Shown: positions 26,067-39,133 of the stretch, one piece after another
Numbering within the stretch: the stretch's first letter is position 1
How the letters are laid out: every line of letters begins with the position of its first letter
Origin: Chryseobacterium arachidis
GTDB lineage: Bacteria; Bacteroidota; Bacteroidia; Flavobacteriales; Weeksellaceae
Reading direction: 5' to 3'
NCBI RefSeq assembly: GCF_900129245.1
Contig: NZ_FQUT01000003.1
Span: 248,001-312,000, forward strand
DNA length: 64,000 nt
Program-made: the position numbers and the translations under genes
The notes under the pieces: generated by a model
Databases searched by the model: none
What the model was told of the DNA's origin: nothing
The model's input: the letters and a program-made list of their open reading frames with translations, nothing else

Positions 26067-28091
26067 ATGATAAATCAAAAAAATCGAGAGACCTTAATCA
26101 AACTTTTAAATGATTCTGAGCAAAAGGTTAATATTGAAGATCTTTTTCTTTACGAATTGTCTCCATATTATAATGAGAAAAAAGATAATTCCTTTTTTTC
26201 TAAACAATTGGAATTTATACAGATAAATAATTTGTTAAATCATAACCTAAGTAATATCTCTTTTACTCCAGAGCAGGTAAAAATTTATAATCAAATTATT
26301 GAAAATGAAAGAATACTAATTTCTGCACCAACAAGCTTTGGTAAAACAATGTTAGTAAAAGAATTTATTTTTAATGAACAGCCCAGTGTCATAGTTTTTT
26401 TAGTACCAACAAATTCTTTAGCAGATGAGTTGATTGAGGATTTTAATTCTTTATTTAAACCTTTAGGATATACCATTTACGATACAATAAAAGAAGGAAG
26501 CATTATAGGCGATAAAAGTATTTTTATTGGAACTCAAGAAAAATACTACCAAATTTTTCAATACTTTAATTTAAGGATTAACTTATTTGTCATAGACGAA
26601 GCTTATAAATTAAGTGATAAAATTAATAGTAGTAGAGAGGTATTATTAAATAGAACTTTTATCGACACGCTCAATGTGGCGGATAAAGTTGTTTTATTAC
26701 TACCTCTAGTTAATGAAATTAATGGATTAGATAATTTAAATTTTAAAACTTTAAGTACTGATTATGCACCTGTAGCTAAGAATTTCATTCCTCTAAAGTC
26801 TTTTAATAAGATTTTACTTGAGGATATAAAAAATAGTACAGAAAGTAATCTGATATATTTTAATTCTCCATCAGATGTAGAGTCTTTCTTTTTGGACAAA
26901 ATAGATTTTTCATTAAATGAGAATAGCAAAATATCCGAAAGTTGGATTGAGCGTGTTGAATCGGATTTTCACCCCGAATGGACTCCAGTTAAAGCAATTA
27001 AAAAAGGTATAGGCATACATTATGGACCTATGCCAAAATTCATACAGAAAAAAGTAATCGATCTCTTTAATACTTCAGAGCTAAAAACATTGCTTGCTAC
27101 ATCTTCTGTAATTGAAGGAGTTAATACACCAACAAAAAATATTTACATTACAACAGCAACAAAGATTTTAGGCGATAAAAACCTAATCAAGTTTAAAAAC
27201 CTTATTGGAAGAGCAGGTCGTTTAGGAAAGCATAAGGTTGGAAATGTATTTTATCAAGAATTGCATCAAAAACATTTTGATGAAGCAAACAGACCCTATG
27301 AAAATATTAGTTTAAATTTTATCATTCAAAATGAGGACGAAATTATCGAAATCAATAGAGAGGAAGAATATAATTCCACCAAAACTAATGATGTTGTAGA
27401 TAATAAGACAGGAGACGAGTTTAAAATTAAAACTCAAGGTTATTTAGAAGATTCAAATTACGGAACTGTTCCTATTGAACAAATTAGTTTGCTATTAAAC
27501 AATTTTGGTTTTACAATTAAACAATTTAAGAAGTTAGTTGATTATTGCAAAAAACCTGAAATTAATCTATTCGGAGTTTTGGGCACATTACAAGCTTCAG
27601 ATCCTGATATTTTTAGTATTAATGTTGTTTTAAGTTCTGGATATGTGACAATAAATGAAATGGTGGAAAATTTAAGATTTCAAAATAGATTTAAAGATAA
27701 AAGTCTCTCGAAAGTTGTCTCTATTGTTATTAAAATGATCTACAATGTTGTTCCTCATAAAGTTATTCCTGCGATAGAGTTTATCATAGAGTTAAATGAA
27801 CTGTATCGTTCATATAATAGTCAATTTCTCTTAAAATCTGACATTATGAAGGAAGCAAACGTCAAAAGAATCTTATTTTATAATAAATTTTTAGGACAAG
27901 ACAGTCTTAAAGTTGATTCTTCTAAGAAGATAATGACAAAACTATTTGAATTTGGTATTCCCTACTTACGTGCAAAAGAGCACATTAATAACATTGCAGA
28001 GAGAATTCCAAATAATTTTTCTATTTATGATATTAGAAAAGTAATATTTGATGACGATTCAATGTATGACCTCAGAATCTATTTTGAATAA
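26067..28091 (+). CDS. hamB: Hachiman defence helicase HamB
   Basis: 674 residues, superfamily 2 helicase: Walker A ISAPTSFGKTMLV (85-97), DEAY box FVIDEAYKLSD (175-184), ATSSVIEGVNTP (344-355, motif V-like) and arginine-finger motif VI LIGRAGRLGKHK (379-390). It is at the short end for HamB. It should form the sensor/gatekeeper complex with HamA, encoded 3 bases upstream, and use ATP to translocate on DNA. The C-terminal 230 residues are helical with no further motif. No other gene is coupled; the next gene is convergent. Confidence 0.88.
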   Translation: MINQKNRETLIKLLNDSEQKVNIEDLFLYELSPYYNEKKDNSFFSKQLEFIQINNLLNHNLSNISFTPEQVKIYNQIIENERILISAPTSFGKTMLVKEFIFNEQPSVIVFLVPTNSLADELIEDFNSLFKPLGYTIYDTIKEGSIIGDKSIFIGTQEKYYQIFQYFNLRINLFVIDEAYKLSDKINSSREVLLNRTFIDTLNVADKVVLLLPLVNEINGLDNLNFKTLSTDYAPVAKNFIPLKSFNKILLEDIKNSTESNLIYFNSPSDVESFFLDKIDFSLNENSKISESWIERVESDFHPEWTPVKAIKKGIGIHYGPMPKFIQKKVIDLFNTSELKTLLATSSVIEGVNTPTKNIYITTATKILGDKNLIKFKNLIGRAGRLGKHKVGNVFYQELHQKHFDEANRPYENISLNFIIQNEDEIIEINREEEYNSTKTNDVVDNKTGDEFKIKTQGYLEDSNYGTVPIEQISLLLNNFGFTIKQFKKLVDYCKKPEINLFGVLGTLQASDPDIFSINVVLSSGYVTINEMVENLRFQNRFKDKSLSKVVSIVIKMIYNVVPHKVIPAIEFIIELNELYRSYNSQFLLKSDIMKEANVKRILFYNKFLGQDSLKVDSSKKIMTKLFEFGIPYLRAKEHINNIAERIPNNFSIYDIRKVIFDDDSMYDLRIYFE

Positions 28092-28362
28092 ATCAAGATC
28101 TGATAAGAGCTTTAAAAGTTTGCTTCTATTTTAATCAAAACATCATTAGTTGATGTCAAATTATTTCAGAATAATTTCTAAAAGAAAAAAAGAAAAAAAA
28201 GAAAGCCAGTCCATCATTGTTACAGATTTTAATAAGCAAGTTTATCAATAAAAATACGACTTGAAAGGTGGAGATTTTTATTGATACCGATAGGCTTGAA
28301 CTTGTGTTTGTAATCTGAAACTATTTATTTGTTTTCTTTTTATTATTTTTTACAATCTTCTA

Positions 28363-29526
28363 TTACAACCGTAGTTGTTTTTTCTTCTTTTGTTGTAAAG
28401 TAATTTGCTCAGACTTATAATTGATCTCAGAATTGCCAAAATTTAAGAAAGATATTATTTGAGAAACACTTTCTGAATCTTTAAAAACTTCTTCAAATGC
28501 AGAGAAAGGTATATTGTTCTCCTGCGAAACCTTCTTACAAATATTATTGATTTCTGCGATTAACTTTTCTTTAGAGCCAGTAAATAGCTGAGGTAATTTT
28601 GTTTTCTCAAATTGTAATGTTTTGACCAAAGTATCCTTTACCGAATCCAAATATTTTATTTTTTCACTCGAATAAATATTGCCGTTGGATAGAACGGTGG
28701 ATAATTTATTTTTTAAAATTGAAATTTCTTTTTTAAGATCAAAATTTTTACTGCGCAGTTCTGTTATAAGTTTGTTTTTTAAATCTAATTCCTGTTCGTT
28801 TTTGCTAAGCCGGATATTGTAAGTTTTAAAAGCTTTTTCATAGTTGTCGAGAGTTAGATCGGTTTTAATCTTCTTAAAGCCTAAGAAATCACTTTCTTTT
28901 ACAATCAAATCTTCAAACTTTTTGGAACTCAGCTCAGATTTGACACCGTTTATCTTTTCATCCAGTGCTAAAAGCTCCTGTTCTTTTTTCTGGATCTTAA
29001 ATTCTATAGCTTCTAATCTACCTTTTGAGCCTTCAGTACCTCTCTCCATTCCTAAACATTCCGATGTGATATCCTGCATTTTTGAATAGTGGAAAGATTG
29101 ATGCTTTAAAGTTTTTCCGGTTTGCAGATTTTGCCAATCCGCAACAAGATGAGCGTGATAATTGGGTTTCCATTCTTTAGACTCTTTATCAAAATGTCCC
29201 TCATCTTTATGGACAGCAATCTGGAAAATTCTGATTTGTAATTCTTCTTCAAGTCGTTTTGAAAGCTGATGCAGATCCTGCATTGTTGTATTTTCTTTAA
29301 TCACTACAACCGCTTCTCGAATAGGCATTGCATTTTTTTGCAATTTTCTTCCAGACTTTTCTTTGCAGTAAGATTCAATCTTGTGTAGTCTGTCTGAAAG
29401 TTTTTCTTCTGACCAATATTCGTTTTTAGCTGTTAAGTCTTTTCGAATATAATCGAAAATTTTCTTTCTGAAGTTATGGGCTTCGGAATCTGATTTTGCC
29501 GCTTTGAAATTAATGGAAGTTTTCAT
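28363..29526 (-). CDS. MobV-like (Pre/Mob) relaxase
   Basis: 387 residues from ATG 29526 (MKTSINFKAAKSDSEAHNF); a GTG six bases upstream is also in frame. The relaxase core shows HKDEGHFDKESKEWKPNYHAHLV, the metal-binding HxDE..HxH arrangement of the Pre/Mob family, followed by GKTLKHQSFHYSKMQDITSECLGMERG. Residues about 170-280 form a long coiled coil. Such proteins nick oriT and pilot single-stranded DNA into a helper conjugation apparatus. The start codon lies within a 54-base palindrome (29522-29575) that may be an operator or part of oriT. No type IV coupling protein is nearby. Confidence 0.85.
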   Translation of the reverse strand: MKTSINFKAAKSDSEAHNFRKKIFDYIRKDLTAKNEYWSEEKLSDRLHKIESYCKEKSGRKLQKNAMPIREAVVVIKENTTMQDLHQLSKRLEEELQIRIFQIAVHKDEGHFDKESKEWKPNYHAHLVADWQNLQTGKTLKHQSFHYSKMQDITSECLGMERGTEGSKGRLEAIEFKIQKKEQELLALDEKINGVKSELSSKKFEDLIVKESDFLGFKKIKTDLTLDNYEKAFKTYNIRLSKNEQELDLKNKLITELRSKNFDLKKEISILKNKLSTVLSNGNIYSSEKIKYLDSVKDTLVKTLQFEKTKLPQLFTGSKEKLIAEINNICKKVSQENNIPFSAFEEVFKDSESVSQIISFLNFGNSEINYKSEQITLQQKKKKQLRL

Positions 29527-29575
29527 AGACACAATAACTAATAACTATTCATTTATTAGTTATTGTGTCTATGAA
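29522..29575. repeat. 23-bp-arm perfect palindrome over the relaxase start (operator or oriT candidate)
   Basis: Arms 29522-29544 and 29553-29575 are perfectly complementary with an 8-base spacer (CTATTCAT). The left arm contains the relaxase ATG (29524-29526). A stem this long in the leader would mask the start in RNA, or could be a hairpin recognised by the relaxase in single-stranded DNA. Confidence 0.85.
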
Positions 29576-29624
29576 GACGATGAAATTGCTTCCTTTGGCT
29601 ATTAAGTGGAAAGCTGATTTACAT

Positions 29625-29781
29625 TTATTTAATAATAAATTTTAATACATAAAAAGTATTAGACTTACTTAAAAATCTCAAATTTTTTTCAGACATTTAT
29701 TAAATCTTGGATGTGGATGCTGATTGTTTTTTGTTCTCTTTCCATTAAACCAACAAGATCTTTTACCAATGTTTTTGCCAT
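29625..29781 (-). other. Two tiny overlapping frames upstream of the relaxase; otherwise empty gap
   Basis: Within the 474-base gap 29576-30049, the minus strand has a 30-codon frame (29689-29781, MAKTLVKDLVGLMEREQKTI...) whose end overlaps a 23-codon frame (29625-29696, MSEKNLRFLSKSNTFYVLKF...). Small basic accessory proteins often precede relaxases, so the first may be real, but both are very short. A further remnant-like frame ending SSKDFIAEAK stops at about 29798. The rest of the gap is AT-rich with no clear signal. Confidence 0.3.
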
Positions 29782-30049
29782 TTTTATTCTATTTTGCCTC
29801 TGCTATAAAATCTTTAGATGAAAGAATCCAAGTATAAAATAATTTTTCTTAGTCTAAAGACTTCTTTGGATCTAACTAAAGGTTGAGTAACAACTTATTT
29901 TTAGTAACTAATTTTTTGATTTTAAAATAGTCCATTAAATTATGGAAAGATTTTTTTGCAAGAAAACAATTTAAATTTCATTGATTTTTAAGTTATTATT
30001 GTCTATTTAGAAAAGATTTTTTTAAAAAATTCTCTCTAAATAACATTCC

Positions 30050-30083
30050 ATAAATCATATTACGAGAAGTTCGCTGACGGAAC
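30050..30083 (+). repeat. Inversion site A, left copy
   Basis: 34 bases perfectly repeated in inverted orientation at 34039-34072, within the HsdS segment that precedes the first recognition domain. Recombination here would join the hsdS start to cassette A. Confidence 0.8.
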
Positions 30084-30799
30084 TGTGAAATGTGTTGATG
30101 AGGAGATTCCTTTTGAGATACCGGAGAGCTGGGAATGGTGTAGATGGAGAAACCTTTTCCAGATGAATCCCAAAAACACAATAGAAGAAGATGTTGAAGT
30201 TTCTTTTGTACCTATGGCCTATATAAAGGATGGATATGCAAATGAAGCTAAATTTGACAGACGACAATGGAGAGACATAAAATTAGGATTTACACATTTT
30301 CAAAACAATGATCTGGGTATAGCTAAAATTACCCCTTGTTTTGAAAATAGAAAATCTGTAATATTTAAAAACTTGTATAATAATTATGGTGCAGGAACTA
30401 CAGAATTACACATATTTCGTCCCATTGTTTTTCCTATTATTGCAGAATATGCTTTATACATATCAAAGACGGAAAACTTTATTTCAAATGGGATAGCAAA
30501 TTTTTCTGGAGCCGTAGGACAGCAACGTGTCGGAAAAGATATTATCGGAGATTATCTTATTGCACTTCCACCTCTAGAAGAAATATGTAAAATTCTATCA
30601 AGTATATCAAAATTATTTTTGATTGTTGATGGCATTGGGAATGATAAGGATCAATTATATTCTTATATTCAAAAAACAAAAAGCAAAATTCTGGACCTCG
30701 CCATCCGAGGCAAACTCGTCCCACAAAACCCAAACGAAGAGCCTGCTTCTATGTTGCTTGAGCGCATAAAAGCAGAGCACCCGGAAAGCAAAAAAAAGG

Positions 30800-30829
30800 C
30801 TAAAAATGCAGGGGATAACTCACATTATC
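30800..30829 (+). repeat. Inversion site B, left copy
   Basis: 30 bases perfectly repeated inverted at 33320-33349, inside a 140-base spacer region of about 85 percent identity. It separates the first from the second recognition domain. Confidence 0.8.
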
Positions 30830-30839
30830 AGAACTTGCC
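30819..30839 (+). repeat. Inversion site C, left copy
   Basis: 21 bases perfectly repeated inverted at 31880-31900, at the start of the second recognition domain in cassette A and of cassette B. It overlaps site B by 11 bases. Confidence 0.75.
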
Positions 30840-31338
30840 TCAAGGATGGACAGAATGCACATTAGAAAGTATCGGCTCTTGGTCTTCTGGAGCAACTCCA
30901 AATCGCTCAAATAAAATGTATTATGAAAACGGAACGATTAGTTGGTTGAAAACTGGCGACCTAAATGATAGCTATATTGATTATATACCAGAGAAGATAA
31001 CCGACTTAGCCCTTAAAGAATGCTCAGTTAGATTAAATCCAAAAGATAGCGTATTGATTGCAATGTATGGCGCAACTATTGGGAAAATTGGTATTCTAAA
31101 TATACCAGCTACTACAAATCAAGCTTGTTGTACCTGCATTACATATTCAGGTATTTATAATAAATTTCTTTTTTATCTTTTGATGGCTAAGAAGAAAATT
31201 TTGCAAATGAAGGCAGAAGGCGGGGCACAACCCAATATTTCAAAGGAGAAAATTACTAGTTTTCCTATTCTATTACCTCCAAGTCAAGAACAAATTAGAA
31301 TAATCCAAGTTGTAGAAAGTCTATTTCAACGATTAGAC

Positions 31339-31374
31339 AACATAACAGCAGAGTTATAACTCTGCTGTTATGTT
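31339..31374. repeat. 36-bp perfect palindrome joining the two silent hsdS cassettes
   Basis: The two cassettes meet tail to tail. Both encode DNITAEL at the end, and the two stop codons abut as TTATAA (31354-31359) at the centre of a 36-base perfect palindrome. It is at once the coding end of both cassettes, a possible bidirectional hairpin and a possible crossover point. Confidence 0.85.
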
Positions 31375-31908
31375 ATCAAGCATAGTATATAATGAATTAA
31401 TTGTTTTTGTTATTCTAATCTGTTCCTCAAAAGGAGGAATCGGATATAGCCAATTAAGAATGTTTTCATTATTTATTGACGGAGAATTATCTCCTTTCAT
31501 AAAGCTGTTTAATCCATCTATCACATATTTGGAAGTCATTAAATTAAAGCAAAATATAGGGAATAATAAAGCATTAGGTTTGCAAACATAAAAACCAGTA
31601 GAAGCAATGCAATTATTCAGGGAACAATCTATGAAAGCAATATTCTCTAAGTATGGTCTCACCATAGAAAAAAGAGTATCTCCTGTTGATAATTTCCTTG
31701 TAGCCCGACTTGGAGCATCTTGTTTTTTAATGGTTTTTGGGTTAATAACTTTATGAGTTTTATTATCTATTGCATCAATATCAATGTATATAAAACTATC
31801 TTCCGTAGGCTTAGTACTTTCCATTTGATTGAAACAAGAATAGCCTCGCACCCACATCCAATTCTCGGGTATCTCAAAGGGCAAGTTCTGATAATGTGAG
31901 ATAGCCAA
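31354..31908 (-). pseudogene. Silent hsdS cassette B: single recognition-domain fragment
   Basis: About 184 codons that begin with a non-native TTG and continue SHYQNLPFEIPENWMWVRGYSC, the start of a second-position recognition domain, and end IRITKTINSLYTMLDNITAEL. There is no promoter, spacer or N-terminus. It shares site C (31880-31900) with cassette A in inverted orientation, so inversion would exchange the second domain of cassette A. It lies between cassette A and the tyrosine recombinase. Confidence 0.8.
31880..31900 (-). repeat. Inversion site C, right copy
   Basis: Reverse complement of 30819-30839, at the start of cassette B. Confidence 0.75.
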
Positions 31909-31947
31909 GATAAATTTGTTGTCTTATTTTAAAAAATTAATAGAATA

Positions 31948-32751
31948 ATGGTAACAGATTTTAAAAAATCACTAAGTAAAAATGACTTGGCAGAAAACAC
32001 AATTACGTCGTACGTATGGACGGTAAATCACTTTCTTACCCAATATGGGGCAGTAAATAAAGAAAACCTTTTGGCTTACAAAGGATTTCTAATCGAACAT
32101 TTTAAACCACAAACAGTGAATCTGCGTTTGCAAGCAATGAACAAGTATTTAGAATTTATCAAAAAAGATAGGTTGAAGCTCAAATTTGTTAAGGTTCAAC
32201 AGAAAAATTTTCTCGAAAACGTCATTAGTGATGCAGATTACAAGTTTTTCAAAACAAAGTTAAAAGCTGATGGAAACATTGAGTGGTATTTTGTTGTTTG
32301 GTTTTTAACTGCAACCGGAGCTCGGGTCAGTGAATTGTTGCAGATAAAAGCAGAACACGTTCAAATAGGACATCTTGATATGTACACAAAAGGAGGGAAA
32401 ATCAGACGTTTATATATACCTAAAAATCTTCGTGCAGAAGCTATCAAATGGTTAGAAACAAAAAGTATCAAATCAGGATATATATTTCTCAATCGTTTTG
32501 GAGAAAGAATTACAACGCGTGGAATATCTCAACAGTTGAAACATTTTGCTTCAAAATATGGCTTGAATGTAAATGTAGTATATCCACATTCTTTTCGCCA
32601 TCGATTTGCCAAAAACTTTTTAGATAGATTTAATGACATAGCACTGCTTGCTGACCTTATGGGACACGAAAGCATAGAAACGACTAGAATTTATCTTCGC
32701 CGTACCGCAAGTGAACAACAAGCCATTGTCGACAAAATTGTGAATTGGTAA
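31948..32751 (+). CDS. Tyrosine recombinase, probable hsdS shuffling invertase
   Basis: 267 residues with all catalytic positions: Arg126 (TGARVSELL), Lys in the beta-hairpin (YTKGGKIRR, about 148-151), His214-x-x-Arg217 (HSFRHRF), His240 (LMGHES) and nucleophile Tyr249 (RIYLRR). N-terminal SAM-like core-binding domain (LSKNDLAENTITSYVWTVNHFL). It sits between the expressed hsdS and the two silent cassettes, the usual place for recombinases that invert recognition domains in type I loci (compare CreX/PsrA-type systems). It shares a convergent hairpin with hsdS (32760-32793). Role in inversion is inferred from position and repeats. Confidence 0.88.
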   Translation: MVTDFKKSLSKNDLAENTITSYVWTVNHFLTQYGAVNKENLLAYKGFLIEHFKPQTVNLRLQAMNKYLEFIKKDRLKLKFVKVQQKNFLENVISDADYKFFKTKLKADGNIEWYFVVWFLTATGARVSELLQIKAEHVQIGHLDMYTKGGKIRRLYIPKNLRAEAIKWLETKSIKSGYIFLNRFGERITTRGISQQLKHFASKYGLNVNVVYPHSFRHRFAKNFLDRFNDIALLADLMGHESIETTRIYLRRTASEQQAIVDKIVNW

Positions 32752-32759
32752 AGACTGAA

Positions 32760-32793
32760 AATTATAGCGTAGGCAGATGCTTACGCTATAATT
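32760..32793. terminator. Bidirectional hairpin between recombinase and hsdS
   Basis: 12-bp perfect stem AATTATAGCGTA (32760-32771) with TACGCTATAATT (32782-32793), 10-base loop. It contains the hsdS stop codon and lies 9 bases after the recombinase stop. T tails are short. Confidence 0.6.
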
Positions 32794-34255
32794 GAATTTG
32801 TTATTTTATCAAGTGAAGCAAAAATTTCTTCAATTTTTTGGACAATTTGTTTTTGTTCTGATAGTGGGGGTAAAGGAAAAGGAATAGTATTTAAAGATGA
32901 TTTTGTGAGATGTTTAATAGTAACTCCCTTGCTGTAATTGTCGAGGAAATGTATATTATTATAATGCCACAAAAAATACATATACAAATAAGAATCAATT
33001 TTACAATGGAAACGTACTCGATGTATCGCATTTTGATATAGCATGCTGTTCTCTCTATCCCATACTGCACATCGCCCAACTTCCCCTCCTTCGCAAATAA
33101 GTAAATCTCCCTTCTCTATTGAGTAACGATAGATTTCAATATCTTCAAATTTCATTTCTTTCAAGTCATCTAAGATAACATCTCCCCACCTAACATTTAC
33201 GCTACGGAGATAAGGATAATACTTTCCCTGATTTTTAATTTTATCCAATGTTTTGCCTAAATCATTAGTTGCAATATCTTCAAAATAGCACCATTCCCAA
33301 GATTTTGGAATTTCAAAGGGATAATGTGAGTTATCCCCTGCATTTTTAGTCTTTTTTTTGCTTTCCGGGTGTTCTGCTTTTATGCGTTCAAGCAGTACGG
33401 AAGCTGGCTCATCATTTGGCTCTTGCGGGACAAGTTTGCCACGGATGGCGAGGTCTAGGATTTTGGATTTGGCTTGATTAATGATTTTTGACAAATCAAG
33501 TTTATTTCTGTTGATACTATTAATCAACTCAACAGACGATATAATATTTTGATTTATTTTTTTTTGTTCATCAATAGGAGGAATTGGTATAAAAAAATCA
33601 AGAATTAATTCTCTATTCAATCCAGGTATTAGACCATTTGCTTTAGATGTTATATCTTCGATCCTACAATCAAGAACTTGTTTAATATATTCTATGCTTA
33701 TGTGATTATTATATACTCTAATAGATTGAATTTGCCTTGCAATATGTGCTTTTGGTAAATCACATAAACACATTTTTCCAACACCTGCACCCTTACATAC
33801 TAACAGTAAATCACCTTTACCTGCAAAAACACTTGGGGTTGTAGTCCAACGATTGATTTGTAATTTACCGTCAAAAATATTGCTTGCACCAATTATATAA
33901 GGTATTCCGTCTTCATTAGAATTGTATTTATCTGGTGGAAAATCTTGTCCAGAAATTAAAGAAACTACACTTCCCAACCTACACCATTCCCAACTCTCCG
34001 GTATCTCAAACGGTATTTCCTCATCAATACATTTAACGGTTCCGTCAGCGAACTTCTCGTAATATGATTTATCGGAACGGTAAATGTGTGATTCGTTCTT
34101 ATCTCGTTTAATTTTTTTTTCTTTAATTAATTTTTCTTTTTCTGCACGTATTTTTTCAATAAGTACAGAAGCTGGCTCATCATTTGGGTCTTGCGGAACT
34201 AATTTTCCACGTATTGCTAAATCGAGGATTTTTTGTCTTAATTTCTTGGTATCCA

Positions 34256-34256
<1 letters not shown>
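32781..34256 (-). CDS. hsdS: Type I restriction-modification specificity subunit HsdS (expressed copy)
   Basis: 491 residues with two target-recognition domains. N-terminal conserved block MDTKKLRQKILDLAIRGKLVPQDPNDEPAS, then the segment FADGTVKCIDEEIPFEIPESWEWC, first domain (about 95-245), a central copy of the KILDLAIRGKLVPQEPNDEPAS block (about 265-300), second domain after NSHYPFEIPKSWEWC, and closing LPPLSEQKQIVQKIEEIFASLDKITNS. It directs the methylase and nuclease to a bipartite DNA target. Start codon overlaps the hsdM stop by one base. Perfect inverted repeats at both domain borders (34039-34072, 33320-33349) match silent cassette A, so sequence specificity should be phase-variable. 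Confidence 0.95.
33320..33349 (-). repeat. Inversion site B, right copy
   Basis: Reverse complement of 30800-30829, at the spacer before the second recognition domain of hsdS. Confidence 0.8.
34039..34072 (-). repeat. Inversion site A, right copy
   Basis: Reverse complement of 30050-30083, upstream of the first recognition domain of hsdS. Confidence 0.8.
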
Positions 34257-38399
<4,143 letters not shown>

Positions 38400-39050
38400 T
38401 TTTTACTTCTATATAATTTATATTATCGGAAGTTACGTACAAAAATAGTTAATTTCACAGGAAATTCTAACTATTCATTTTTGTTATGAAAGATAATTGC
38501 TAAATAAATTTAATTTAAAGTTTTTTTGAAATATTTAATTACAAATTAGACGAATGATTTGATATCATACTTGTAACTCTCTTATTAAATGTATTAAAAA
38601 AACACCTTTATCTGGAATATGTATTTTAAGAATGGTAACTAGTGATTTCTTCCCCAACTAATGCTTCTTTAACTAATTCCAATAATACTAATATTTTTAT
38701 CATTACGAAATGTAAGTTGTTTTTTCCATTACAATGCCTCGCAGAGCGAAGCAGCAACTTTGTTTGGAGGAACGACTTTCAAAGTTGCGAATGAGCTCCT
38801 AACTTCTCTATGTAGTTGTTAAAGTTTGCTACGTAATAATATATATTCTAAAAAGCTTAGCAGCTTGTTTTTTCACTTCTTCTTGCGAGTGGAGATAGCA
38901 GAATTTTCTAAATATTAAGATTTTAAATTAAGTATCTCATTAAAATCATCTATTGCCTAATGTGTGAATTTGTTAGCTTTCAGCTAGTCTAAATATAATA
39001 TTTTATTATATACACAACGGTTACTGATTCTTTTGGTGCTTTTAAATGCG
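38400..39050. other. Divergent intergenic region between hsdR and the ATPase/methylase operon
   Basis: About 650 AT-rich bases with no convincing gene. It must hold the hsdR promoter on the minus strand and leads to a plus-strand promoter at 39051. One GC-richer patch has a perfect inverted repeat, GCAACTTTG (38754-38762) with CAAAGTTGC (38780-38788), next to CCTCGCAGAGCGAAGCAG; this may be a small remnant or structured element. Confidence 0.5.
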
Positions 39051-39058
39051 TATATTTG
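39051..39058 (+). promoter_or_regulatory. Putative -7 element of the ATPase/methylase operon
   Basis: TATATTTG matches TAnnTTTG exactly. A TTTTGG about 16 bases upstream is a possible -33 element, slightly close. The ATG at 39134 is 75 bases downstream. Confidence 0.5.
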
Positions 39059-39133
39059 TTTGCAAGCTAATGTAATAAAAAACTTAGGTTGTTAGCATTA
39101 ATATTAAGAATAAAAACTATAATCGGAAAGCAT

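Larger units (their letters stand above)
30050..31359 (+). pseudogene. Silent hsdS cassette A: promoterless type I specificity fragment with two recognition domains
   Basis: The frame enters as KSYYEKFADGTVKCVDEEIPFEIPESWEWC, which matches residues about 66-95 of the expressed HsdS at 32781, so it lacks the native N-terminus and start. It then carries a first target-recognition domain (about 130 residues after WEWC), the conserved spacer KILDLAIRGKLVPQNPNEEPASMLLERIKAEHPESKKK, and a second recognition domain starting after NSHYQNLPQGW, ending LDNITAEL. It is on the opposite strand to hsdS. Perfect inverted repeats at both joints (30050-30083, 30800-30829) mark it as donor of alternative domains by inversion. 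Translation from GTG 30085 is possible but probably not biologically relevant. Confidence 0.8.
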
